DNA of 64,000 bases, from positions 5,627,730 to 5,691,729 of the forward strand of contig KL647291.1 of NCBI GenBank assembly GCA_000727475.1, given 5' to 3'. Below are positions 1 through 11,448 of this stretch, piece after piece (within the stretch, counting starts at the first letter, position 1; every line of letters begins with the position of its first letter). Made by a program: the position numbers and the translations under genes. This stretch comes from Sarcocystis neurona (Eukaryota > Apicomplexa > Conoidasida > Eucoccidiorida > Sarcocystidae). The notes beneath the pieces are model-generated. The model was not told the origin of the DNA and made no database searches. It worked only from the letters and a program-made list of their open reading frames with translations.

Positions 1-1023
1 CTGCTGACTAAGCAACGGACAGAAAACGAGAATACCCACCTCGACTGCAGGCGCTAGGCATGATCCAAAAAAATCATTGCTTGTCTTCTTTGCTTGCCCC
101 ACGTCTGTGTTCGCAGCACAAAAATGCCCACGGGACAGAGAGACCCTTCTGCCTGCCACGCTCCTTCTCGGGTTTTCACTGTGTACGCTGTTTGTAATGC
201 GTAAATACAGAGGCTGATACGTACGCGTGTGCGCCTGTACGAGTATTCATTGCCTGTCTAGGCATCACTCCAGAACCAACCCCCGAATAGCCACGGTTCC
301 CAACACGCGTGCCCGCTCAATATTTGAGGGCACAGATGTGCCGCCTGTACAATAATCCGCAGTCCTTCTCTAAGACCTATGTAGGCTTTGCTTGGCAGAT
401 ACACGCGTATGTATACGTTCACACGTATATATATATATATACATATATATATATGCACACGTCGGGTCAGACGTGCGTTAGTGAAAATGCACGTATGCGT
501 GTGCAGGCGCGTATTGCTGCGTACGTGTATATAAAAGGTGAAGCAAAATAGTTACGGACGGTGAACCCCGTCCCCTGGGTCTCGCTGTGGGCACCCACTG
601 AGGGCTGCGTTGCACGAGCACCACCTGATTCCAAGAAGGTTACGCGCTTCTTCGGGAGCACTTGTTCGGCAAAGCCCGTCCCCCGTTACCCTCCCTTTCT
701 CGCTCACCGTCCTCCAAAATCCTCTTCTTCTTTCTGTTCCTCTCTCTCTTTGAGGTCCTTTTGCCCATTCTCCCCTTCGCCGCATTTTAGCTCTCTAGGA
801 AATGAACGTCTCTGCCCACCGCGTCCAGGGAAGTGGTGGAAGTGCTTCTGTGCAAAGGTCCTTCGCTTACTGTGTTTTGCGCTAACGTGTGAATGCCTTG
901 TTCCGTGTTTGTATAGCTCCTACTTCCCTCCATGAACGTGGAGCGCTTGCAGTGTTCCTCGTTTGCCCTGTAATTGGCGTGAAAGAATTGTGGTTGAGGT
1001 GGATTCTTTGTGTGAGAGCGCAG
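1..1023. other. Upstream part of the thiolase gene; no exon securely identified
   Basis: This stretch should hold an intron and possibly earlier thiolase exons. A TA microsatellite lies at about 425-455 and a C/T-rich stretch at about 690-790. A short open piece near 830-860 can be read as EVVEVLLCK, which loosely resembles the segment before the conserved GNV of thiolases, but the Gly-Asn is absent and I do not call it. Confidence 0.4.
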
Positions 1024-4000
1024 GCATTCCTTCTCACGTGGACGTGTGCGGCGTGAATAAGGTCTGCGCCTCAGGTCTGAAGGCTCTCTGTGTAGCCGCA
1101 AATGCAGTCGCTTTACAGCAGTGCAACACAGCAGTTGCTGCTGGGATGGAGAGCATGTCTTCCGTTCCTTATCTGCTGCAGTGAGGGGCCTCTTCCTTTT
1201 TCCTCCCACTTCTCAGGCTCCTTTTTCTCCTCTTTATGCTCTTTCTTCTTCGCAGATGTCGACCACCGTCACCGTATACGCATTCGATGTTTGCACGTGA
1301 GTATCGCACATGTTAGTGTAACACGTTCTCTTTCTGCGTCGATCGATTTTGTAAAAGCGCCAACCGTCTGTCCCTTCCTAAGCGAGAGCAGGAAGAGTGC
1401 CACGAGGAATGGAGACTGTGGAGCACGCACAGGCATAACACCTGCACGCCTCTGGTGCACGTAACATCTGTTCACCCTATACTACAGCTGCACTTCACAC
1501 GTGACGCGTGCGCCCTGCTAACGCATATGAATCTTTGTAGACTCTCACACTACAGCCGCTTTGCCCTCTATTTTGAAGAAGGTATCACTTTTCTGGGTAA
1601 CCGCAGAGTTTCTATTCTTTGCTGTTTACTCGAAGACCGCCTTTCAACGAATACCACTGCTGCCTTCACACTCACGCAGTCTCTGCCTCGGCTATTCCAG
1701 TGGTGCTACCGGTGCCAGACGTCCAGCTACGTAGCATCGCTGACAAACTATAGACTTTACGCTTTTTTGTTTGCGTGTGGTGCTGCTTTTTTGCTTGCTG
1801 CTGACGGCGCTGCTGTCGCCATTGCTGGCGGTGGGGTGCACATTCCTGCTCTGCTGCGCAGCCTCGTGCACATGCCCTACACATAGATCTAGACAACTGA
1901 AACTGTCTTCCTACAGAAGGGTCTGCGTCTCACGAACGCACATTCATACATGCACAGGACGACGGTACACCCATGTATGAATACTAAATGTACGGGCGTA
2001 TACACATTTAGGTGTGAAGATGTATATGTGTAAGGTTGTGACCCTGGCAACGAAATTGAGCTATCTCGCCACAGGACCGCTTGACGTGTGCGCCTCCCGC
2101 TCTCTACTATTGCGCACGTGTACGTATGTCTCTACGTGGATATTAGTACACGAAGCTCTGTTTGTAAGGGTTTAGGTTTTTGCTGGAGCATATTTTTGTT
2201 ACCACCTGAGCTTCTCTCTGCAGCTTCTCTTTTGACGTTTCGAAGGTAGTGTCTGAGGTCTGCGTTTGAGCTGGCTACACGTTGCTGCTTCACACCAGTC
2301 TCTGCCTTTCTTATTAACCACTTGTCTAGCGATTTCTTCGTCTCTGCTGCTTGCCCGAAGTGTGCGCTTCTCCTTCTCTTCTGCAGTTCTATTAGATATG
2401 CTGCTCTTCGTATGCAGTTGCTCTTGTGTGAGTTCTTCCCTCTGACTAGTTTTTGTGCTGCGGTGTACGCCGCCCCGGCGTGGGTCTACCCGTTGGCTGC
2501 TCCGAGCTTGCCTGCTGCTCCGCTGGTTGCCACGTCTCGCCAGTTCTCTTTCACGGACGGCGCTTTTCCTTCCTTGCTGCGTCTTCTTTTTCTTTTTAAC
2601 TTCCACCTTCTCTCGTTGCACAGAAAATTCCGGTCTGGAGGACAGCGCTTAGGACACGCAGAAATAAAAGATGGTCTTCTTTTGGATGGACTCTGGGATC
2701 CCTACAACAACGCCCATATGGGCTTGGTGCGTCCCTCTTCTGCAGCTGCGCTTGCTGCTGCCTCGGTTCAATAGCAACAATGATACGCGGTGTAATACTC
2801 AGAAGGGTTGTAAAAGTAGTAGTAGTCCCAGGTACACCGTAGTGGAACTCGTTGCATAACTGGTCGTCTCCATAGCAGTAGTGGTGGTACTGAGAGTACG
2901 GGTAGGAATAATAGTATGGGTCCACTTGATAGTAACAATAATACTATTGTCCAGAGTATGAGTGGGAGCAGAAGGAAAGCACCAGTAATAGGAAGACTGG
3001 TAAGGATAGCGTAGATTAAAGAGTAATGGAACATGCAGCAGGACAAGTAGGAGTAGAACGAGAAATAGTAGTAGCAGTAGTACGTGTGGAAGTATTCGAC
3101 CGGTAACAGCGCTATCAGGAGGGATAGTAGGAATGTGATAATAGTAGTAGGGAGATCACTAGTGGCACAGAAGTAGTGTGAACAGTGCGAATAGTCAGTA
3201 CTCGTCGTGTCAATCATAGTAGGGGCAACAGGGATAGGGGTAGTAAGAGGGAGGTACCCGGTGAAGTCGTCATAATATTCCTAGTAGCGGTGATAGTCGT
3301 ACGTGCGGCTGGGACTGCTGCTGGTGGGGATGTTGCTGCTGGCGCACTCGTGTAACATGTGTGCAGTGGAAAGAAACACTCCTGCCGTACAATTCACTGA
3401 GACACATGCATCTAACCGCGACTACGCACAAGTTAATGGCTCTGAATGTGCCGACATATATACATATATATATATATATATAGTTCTGTTCGTATATGTA
3501 TAGGGTTATCTATGTGTCTACATACATATGTATACATATACATGCATTCATATGTATGTCGTCGTGCATACTGAAAAACACCCCTGCCGTACATCTCACT
3601 GAGACACGTGCATACAATCGCGATTATGCCTATGTAAATGGTTACGTACGTGCATACACACATACATAAATGGTGGTTACGTATGTGCGCCTATACATAT
3701 ATATGTACGTATGTATATGGTCGTGTATGTATATATATATAGTTACCTATGTATCTACATACGTATTATACATATGTATATATATATATATCTGCAGTAT
3801 GTGTGTAGTCTTACGCACAAGGGAACACCCTTGCCGTACAACTGAGTGGGATTTATAGATACAGTCGCGATTGTGTACAAGTATGTACACACACGGTTAT
3901 GTATGTGTGTATGTGTATATGTAAATGTATGGTTCTGTGTATATATATGTAACTACATACGTATGTATACAGGTGTATATATATATGAAGTTTATATGTA

Positions 4001-5209
4001 CTCGTACGCACTCGAAAATACTGCTGCCGTAAAATTCAGTGACACGTATACATACAGCCGGGATTGTGTGGATGTGTGTGGTTATGTATGTGCACTTACA
4101 TATATATATATATATATAGGGGTATCAGTGTGTTTACATACGTGTGGACGCATACGTGTATAGGCAACACCTGCGTATGCTAGGCACGTGGAGGTCGCAT
4201 TGCAAGAGAGTTAACTGACTACACTTCTGCCAGCTTCAAGTGCATGCAGTCTCTCAATATGCAGTTGTCCTGCACGTATTGTGTACGTGCTCTCTGCTGC
4301 TGCAGTGTGCGGAAAATATAGCACAGCGCGAGTGTATAAGCCGGACGGAGCAGGATGCGTACGCAGTAGAGTCGTACAAACGAGCAGCCCACGCTTGGAA
4401 GAGTAAACTGATGGAGCAGGAAGGCATTGAGGCCGTTACCGTCCCTTCTACAGGTGTCGTTTTGCCTTTTCGTCTGTCCCGTCCTCGTTTTTCTTGTCCG
4501 CGGTGAATTCTGTTGCGTTCTCTTGCCCTTTTGCTTCTGTGCCTGCCTTTTCTCTCTTCGCACTGCCTTGAACGCCAGCTGCGTTTCCCTCTCTTCTAAT
4601 TTCTTCTTCTTCTTCTTCACTCCGTGATAGTGTTGTGTTCTATGGCGGGGGTGCCTGCGTGTATGTATGTCTGTGTCGTCGACTCTGCCGCGCGGTATCC
4701 TGTCTCGCGTTATTGCGTCTGCTGCTGCTCCGCGCTCCTGCATTCTTTCCTTGACCGGCCGCCTACACACTTCTCTCTGTTCTTCCTTTCTTTGTCTGCC
4801 TCTCTTCTTTGGTCGAGAACTGCCTTCTCTTTTCTCCCCCCAGCCGGCTCTCCTACGAGTGTAAGAGACCGTCGGTGTGGGTGAGGAAAAAAAAGAGAGA
4901 CTGAGAGACAAGTACACTTTACTGGTGCACGTGAGTGTCTTTGATGCTACCCCCTTCAACCCGTCCGTGCACCTCTCTCGATCTTTCTTCCTTTTTTTTC
5001 TTTTTTCATCGCCCCTCCTATTTTTGACGCCGTCGAGTGCTCTCTCTATGTAAATATCAAACGCGTGCGTGTGTAAACACCTTCCCTCACTCCCTGTCTC
5101 TGCATGCATGCGCTTACACGTATATATTTATGTATATATGTGATGATTTATAAATATGTACTCACATACAAATAGAAGGTCCCTGTAATCAAACAATCGT
5201 GTGTACACA

Positions 5210-5247
<38 letters not shown>

Positions 5248-8200
5248 GTCCGTCAGGGTGCATATTTTATGTACACGCCTGTACGCCTGTGTGTGTGGAA
5301 GAAGTTTTTGTATCTCCCTCTATGGTATTATTACGTCTCTGCATGCAGCGTATGTTTGTACGGGGGGGACAGTCGTCTGCAAGCGACAACCGTCCTCCGT
5401 ATAAAGTGTACGTACACCGCAACGTATCTCTTGTCCTCCTCATCTGTGTGTGTGTCTGAGTATGTCTTTGGTTGTGAGGCCGTGCGCATATCCACATATT
5501 TCCCCGCCCCTGCAAGAAGGGATGCTTCATAGCGCAGGCGTAGCTACGAGTCATTGCATGCCAGCCCATCTTTGCAATATCTCACGTCCTTCCAGCTCTG
5601 TGTGTGTGCCTCTTTTCGCGAAGTGTAGACTTCTCCAGCGCTTATGCTGAACACGCCTAATTTTCTCCTTCTCCACTTTCCTTTCCAGGAGCTCAGAGAA
5701 CTTTTTCTCCTCTCGATTTGTGTGAGAGGAAAAGGGGCGGCACCCTCCTGCATGCGTCTTCGTTGTCCTCCTTATAAAAAAGGACGCAGCAGCCGCCCTT
5801 GCGAACACACGTCACAGTTTCACGCTGCTGTCTAAAGGGGAGGATCTCGTCACCTTCTGTTGCGTGCGCGGACGTCTGCATGCAGGAGCGTTTGCATGCG
5901 TCACCCCGTGTGCCTGTGCCTCTGTACCTGTATATTTATATATATATGTACGTACTTATACGTCTGTCTTCTCATGTTGTAAATTTGGTGGCATTCTGGT
6001 GATGCCAGGGATGAGTCTCCTTCCGTTCGTGAGTGCAGAGAGGCTCTTCGGTTACGGCTGTCGCTCAGACTCTGTACACTTCGCACTGTCTCCGCAAGTT
6101 TCTCTTCTTCGCCTGCCTTTCCTTACCTTGTTTCGTTCTTCTCTCTTGTTCTTTCTCTGTGTGTTCCGCTGTCGTCTCGCCCGTCGTTTCTCTTTCTCTC
6201 TATATATATCTCTGTCTTTCTCTGTTTATATATACATACACACTTGTTCTACGTTCTGTTCCTTCTGGTGTCGCTCTTCAGTTTTTGCTTTCCCCCCCCC
6301 TTCTCCCATATGTGCCTCGGTGAATGCCGCCGTTGCCTTGTGACTGCCCGCAATCTCGTCGCTACGCGGTATCCTCCATCGACGTCGATTGCTGCCTTTC
6401 CGCCTTTACACCCTCTGCCGCTCTCCTGCTGCTGCTGTCGTGCCGGCCTGCTGGGTTGCCCTGCAGCGGCTATGGCTCCTGCTGCTGCTGTGCTGGTGGG
6501 CTGCTGTGTTGCTGCTAGGGGCTCTGCTGTTGCTGCTGCTGTGCTGCTGCTGCTGTTCTGCTGCTGCTGTGCTGCTGCTGCTGTGCTGCTGCCGCTGTTC
6601 TGCTGCTGTGCTGCTGATGCTGGTGGGCTGCTGTGTTGCTACTACGTGGATACTGATGCTGCTGTTGTGCTGCTGCTGCTGCGCCGTTGCCGGTGGACTA
6701 CTGTATTACTACTATGTGAATACTGCTGCTGCTGCTGTGCTGCTGTTGGTGCTGATGCTGTTGCTGCTGCTGCTTTTGGGTGCTGCTGCTGCTGCTCTTG
6801 GTGCTGCGAAAGCCCCTTCTGCTGCAGCTGTTTCTACGCTGCTGCGGCTGGTTCTGCGGTGATGTTACTGTTTCCCTTTCCTCTGGTGCTGGGGCTGCTT
6901 CACGTAGAGAAACCTGTGTCCTCGCTTCTTCGTCAGCGAGTGGAGGAGCAAGTAGTATCAGAAGACGAAGAATTTCACAAAATTAAACTGGACAAAGTTG
7001 CGGCGCTCAAACCGACGTTCAAAAAGGAAGGGACCATCACCGCAGCAAATTCGTCAAAATTGAGCGACGGTGCTGCTGCCGCAGTGTTGATGGCAGAGGA
7101 ACACGTTCTCGATCTCGATCTGCAACCCCTCGCACGGTCCGCAGTACGCAGCACCGATACAGCTGCTACGCATATATATATATATATACATATACATATG
7201 TATGCATATATGTACGTATAGGCATTCGAAACGATATATATATATATATGTGTATACATATGTATATATATACCTATGTACATCAGTGAAATTACTAGGT
7301 TAGTCTCCATACATTTGGACGTTCATACAGCAAAAGGGAGAATATATACATATGTATACATATATGTATGCATGAGTGATGAATCTACTTACACATATAT
7401 ATCTATATACATATATTTATGTATATAGCTAACTCACGTAGGTGTGGGACACAAGTGGCTAATTTATAGGGAGATCCCTTCTCAGTAACACATGTTAGAT
7501 AATTCGCGTGTACAATACCCATGTTTGGAGAGCTTTTAGATACTCTACACATATATATATATTGCCCATATATACATTTGTTAAAGTACATACATGTATA
7601 CAATCATATATATATATATATATATGAACATTAGATGACCGGCGTGTGTAAACACTATGTATGGAGATTTTGTACACTTTACACACACATGTACATGCAG
7701 TACATCTACGCAAATCTGTTATTAAAGTACGTATATATATACATGTATATATATCTATATGGAAGCATACGTACACGTATAGGGTACGCCGTATCTATCT
7801 GTGTTAGTCATACACCGAACACATATATAAGAGTTTCTATGATTTGTAAATATGTGTATTTCTATCTTCTTCATCCTTGTGTGGACAATTTACCTTCTCT
7901 TCAGTTTATATCTGAGCCACACGCGTCTCCATATCACTGACAATAGATACGAAGTATACACGTGTTCGTATGGATGGGTGCAGCAGATCTTCTGTTTTGC
8001 TGCAGCGTCATCTCCTTCGCAGATGCAGCAGTGGATCCTGCGGATTTCCCCCTGGCGCCTGAAATTGCCATCCGCAAGGCGCTGCACCTCGCCGGTCTTC
8101 CTGCGGTACGCGCTGCCTCACGGAGCTGCATGCAAAAGTAATTTCTTCTCTCTATACAAAGCAACGGAGGGGGCGCGGATACACGTAGGTTCTACCTATC

Positions 8201-11200
8201 TGCGAATGAGGATTCCCTGCTGATTTCTCTTCTTCTCTCTCGTTTTCGACCCTCTCTTCCTCCGTGTGTTTCTGCGTGTGTATGGTTGTCTATCTTTCTG
8301 TCTGTATACAGATATATATACATATATATATATGTATATATATATGTATATATATATATATATGAGAGCACATATGTCACTACCACAGGCAGCCCTAGAG
8401 CCCCCCACCCCAGCGTACGTGTCTCGGCCGCATACGTGCATGCGTGTGCATCTCCGTTGTTGTGCGGAGATAGCTGTAAAGTCCATATGGGTTTACACTT
8501 TTCTTCTCTGGGGGGGACTTTGTCTTTATCTGTTGCGCAGAGGCTTCTTCACATGTGTGCCGCCTCCTCGCGATGCCTCGTTTCTTGCGGCTGCTCCTGT
8601 TATTTCTGCGCTGTCGGTCCTTTGTGCTGCGGCGTGGAGCAGGCAGACTTCTACGAAATCAATGAAGCGTTTGCTGCTGTAGTCCTGGCGAACGCCAGGA
8701 GGCTCAGCTTGGATCTCTCCCGCGTGAACGTTCATGGCGGCGCTATTTCCTTAGGGCATCCTCTTGGTGAGACAGCAAACACGCATAGGGAAGACGCCGC
8801 AGCGGTAGCAGCAGCCATAACGGCAGCAATACGGGCAGCAATAGGGGCAGCAATAGCGACGGCAATAGCGGCAGCAGCAGCGGCAGCCGCAGCGGCAGCA
8901 ATAGCGACAGCTACAGCAGCGGCGATAGCGCCACATCAGCAGCAGCAAACGCGGCAACGGCAGCAGTAGCGCCCCAAGTGTAAAAAAAGCACACGCAGCA
9001 GCAGCAGGAGCAGTGGCGGCCTCTGTGGCCGCAGCAAGGGTGACGCGGCAGGAGCCCCCGTAGGAGCAGAGCAAGACGCGACAGCGCCAGCAGGAGCAGA
9101 AGCAGCATCCCTAGCGGCAGCGACGGCAGTATGCCAGAAGCAACACCAGCACTAGAATCAATAGCAGTGACGAGACATTACTTGTAATAGCTGGAAGTCC
9201 TCATCTCTCTACCTTTTCCTGCAGGCGGACGTAAGCTGCGCCATACAACGAAGCGCATATATCATCGGGAAACTTATAAGCCAGTGTCTACTTTTATCTC
9301 TGTGCGTCCTTGTATCCAGAAGGCACACGAACACGTATAGCTACATGCACGCGTAATTCATTCTGTATACACACACACACACATACACACACAATAGATA
9401 TGCACATACGTATATATGTTTATATGTACAAGTGTGTATATATACGCACACATGTATATTGCTGTTGCTACATATATATACATCTATATATAGAGAGAGA
9501 CAGCGAGAGAGGGAGAGTGAAGAATGTGTGTAATCAGTTAACAGGACGTGAGAGGACGTACGTGTATAGAAACGTGAGAACCTTCCTGTTTAGAAGCTTG
9601 TACATAGTGGGGCGACCACGTCTATTCCTAGTCTCCACACATATATACATATATTTTCTATGTGCTTTATAAGGACTGAGGAAACACCAAGAGTAGGCTG
9701 ATAAGCTGTACCCGTGGTGGCGCAGAAAACGGTCCGAGACAGAGGCGTTTCCCTTTCTTCCCCGGTCCACCCGTCGGCATCTGCAGACGCGTGCGTCCGC
9801 GGCTCTTCTCTTCTTCGGGCGCCAGTCTGCGTGGCCTTGCTGCTGCTGCTGCTGCGAGAGAAGCCCGCGCACGCGCGCGCCTCGCTTGTTGTAGACCTTG
9901 ACAGCCACTGCGCCTGGCACGAGCCCTGGGGATGAATTTTTGCGTGCGCACACGGGCGTTCCTCTCTCTGCGAAGGCGCCACTGCCTGCATGGGGATGAA
10001 AGGAATGTCCTCCTGTCCCGTTACCGCACATGTCCACGCGTCTCTGTAGCCACACACAAATGTCTATCACTGCCTACCTGTGACGCGTCCTACTCGCTTC
10101 TACGTGTCTACAAGCGTATGTAGTGACATACATATATATATTGACACACATACATACATGCATATATTGTGACATACATATGTATATATATGTATAGCAT
10201 TCATGCATATATGCATTGATATACATCTATATATGTATCTTTACTGACACTTATATACACATATATGTACTAACACATATACCTATAAATATATACATAT
10301 ATATATATGTCTTGACGCATATATACGCATATAAATTATTGCTTGTGCGCACACGTACGTACACCGACACGCTTCGTTGAAGCATGAGGCTCCTTGCAGC
10401 GAAATGTGCTCGTGTGTGTGTGTGCGTGAACGTTTCACTATAAACGGAGGACGGGTGCGTCTTTCTTTGGGATTTACATCAGTTGCCACGTATTTGCTGC
10501 TTCTTTTCCGCCGTTCTCGTGCCGAGCAGTTTCCACGTTCATCCTTTCGCGCTTTTTACGCAAGTCAGCGGCTTGTCCGTTGGCTTCTGAAGCCACGCCT
10601 GCGTCAGAGCTGGGAGGATAAGCCACAAGCCTCTGATATTTCTTCTGTGCTGTGTGCTTCTCAAAGTCGCTACCTGACAGATCTCTTTTTCTCTTCTCGC
10701 ATTGATACAAGCACAGAGAACACACGTGCACCCGGGCAGGGGAAGATTGCGGAAGTTCCCAGTTTATTCCGGCCGCATGGAGAAAGTGGCCTTTGTTGTG
10801 CGTATGCCCTTTCCTTACGCGCTTCTCTCATGTGCTGCCTTGCTAGCCTGCGCTGGCTCTGCTCTATTCCTCTTCGTCGTCGTTTCCCCTCTTCTTCCTT
10901 TTCCTCCTCTGCCTTTCCTTTTGCTTCTTCGCCCCTACCTGTGCGTGTCCTCGCTTCCCACTCCTTCACGTCCCTCGGCTTCTCTTCTGCTTCTTCTTGG
11001 CTATCTGCTCTCTACACTTTTCGAGCCCCCTTCTTTCCTCGTGTGCGTTTCTGTCGCTGGTACGTGAGGGCCTCGGCTTCAGCCTGCGGCGTTCTTCTTG
11101 ACACTTTCTGCCTCTGGTGCACGTGTCCGGTCGCTGCCGCTATTCTTTTGCAGGAGCGTCGGGTCTGCGTATCGTTTTGTCTCTCATAAATGTGCTGCGA

Positions 11201-11281
11201 TGTCGTGACGCCCGACATGGCTGCGCCGCTATCTGCAACGGAGGCGGAGGCGCCACCGCGGTCGTCCTCGAGAGGCTGTAG
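1024..11281 (+). CDS. ACAT: Acetyl-CoA C-acetyltransferase (thiolase), 5'-partial, at least 7 exons
   Basis: Predicted to join or cleave acetoacetyl-CoA/acetyl-CoA (thiolase II type, lipid and mevalonate/ketone metabolism). Exons that keep one frame: 1024-1180, 2624-2726, 4306-4453, 6908-7136, 8006-8105, 8643-8766, 11154-11281; together 328 residues plus stop. Exon 1 carries the nucleophile motif [11 protein letters not shown] and [10 protein letters not shown]. Exon 2 carries [19 protein letters not shown], exon 3 CAENIAQ and [10 protein letters not shown]. Exon 4 holds [20 protein letters not shown] and PLAR, exon 5 SFADAAVDP, exon 6 [15 protein letters not shown] and [11 protein letters not shown]. 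Exon 7 gives [15 protein letters not shown] and the catalytic [17 protein letters not shown] before TAG. Both catalytic Cys and the His of GHPLG are present. About 80-90 N-terminal residues (the ARTP region) are missing and probably lie upstream. The acceptors of exons 1, 4 and 6 are the least certain; exon 4 could start at 6937 with a different donor for exon 3. Confidence 0.9.
2750..3310. repeat. Degenerate GTA/TAG trinucleotide tract in thiolase intron 2
   Basis: Intron 2 (2727-4305) begins with about 550 bases dominated by degenerate GTA, TAG and AGTA triplets, for example runs of tagtagtag and gtagtagcagtagtac. It is much less C/T-rich than its surroundings and has no coding signal beyond the threefold periodicity. 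It looks like an eroded trinucleotide array of a different register from the usual CAG. Confidence 0.65.
3374..4130. repeat. Four-copy ~200-bp tandem repeat in thiolase intron 2
   Basis: Four diverged units start near 3374, 3574, 3822 and 4014. Each begins with a shared core around cctgccgtacaattcactga, followed by gacacrtgcat and a cgcgattgtg-like segment, then by TA/TG-rich microsatellite sequence. Spacing is about 200, 248 and 192 bases; the variation lies in the microsatellite part. It lies inside an intron and has no evident coding role. Confidence 0.8.
4454..6907 (+). other. Thiolase intron 3 with pyrimidine-rich stretches and a TGC array
   Basis: This intron of about 2.45 kb lies between the exon ending EAVTVPST and the exon carrying [10 protein letters not shown]. 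It is C/T-rich (about 4450-4850, 6080-6300), carries CT and TA microsatellites near 5210-5245, and ends in a CTG array. No additional thiolase exon is needed to fill the protein here, but a very small one cannot be excluded because the flanking splice choice is uncertain. Confidence 0.5.
6420..6860. repeat. CTG/TGC trinucleotide array (intronic)
   Basis: A dense array of tgctgctgc with interruptions (ggt, gtt, gat) lies just before the fourth thiolase exon. All three + frames are open over part of it and would give poly-Leu, poly-Cys or poly-Ala, which is expected from the repeat and is not evidence of coding. It ends about 50-75 bases before the next exon. Confidence 0.85.
7137..8005. repeat. 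TA microsatellites and a two-copy ~139-bp tandem repeat in thiolase intron 4
   Basis: The intron holds TA-rich tracts (7170-7280, 7400-7430, 7600-7625). It also holds a duplicated block. The first copy starts near 7508 (gtgtacaatacccatg, then ttaaagtacatacatgtata at about 7580). The second starts near 7646 (gtgtaaacactatgta, then ttaaagtacgtatata at about 7718). Two independent anchors give the same spacing, 138-139 bases. Confidence 0.7.
8767..11153. repeat. Last thiolase intron: CAG/GCAATAG array, CA and TA microsatellites
   Basis: This intron of about 2.4 kb interrupts the GHPLG/ASG motif of thiolase. From 8795 to about 9170 it is a GCA/GCAATA/GCAGCAG array. A (CA)n tract sits at about 9367-9392, TA-rich DNA at 9400-9500, and a block of gacatacata-type repeats at 10120-10340. 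A C/T-rich stretch at 10840-11140 leads to the acceptor ttcttttgcag. No other gene is supported inside it. Confidence 0.75.
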
Positions 11282-11404
11282 CAGCACCAGTTTCCACACT
11301 CTTAGACCTATTTGACTCTCCCTCTATCCGTATATGTACATCCCTGTATATATCTATGTATATGACTCTACGTGCCAGTGGACCGGGATGTAAACACACG
11401 CGTA

Positions 11405-11448
<44 letters not shown>

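Noticed and set aside
2165..2182. Telomere-like agggtttaggttt
   Set aside because: It is only about one and a half units, and a single aaaccctaa at 34691 is equally isolated. This is too short to call an interstitial telomeric repeat.
6244..7221. 325-codon + frame covering the fourth thiolase exon
   Set aside because: Only the last third is thiolase. The rest is the intronic CTG array read as Leu/Cys/Ala.
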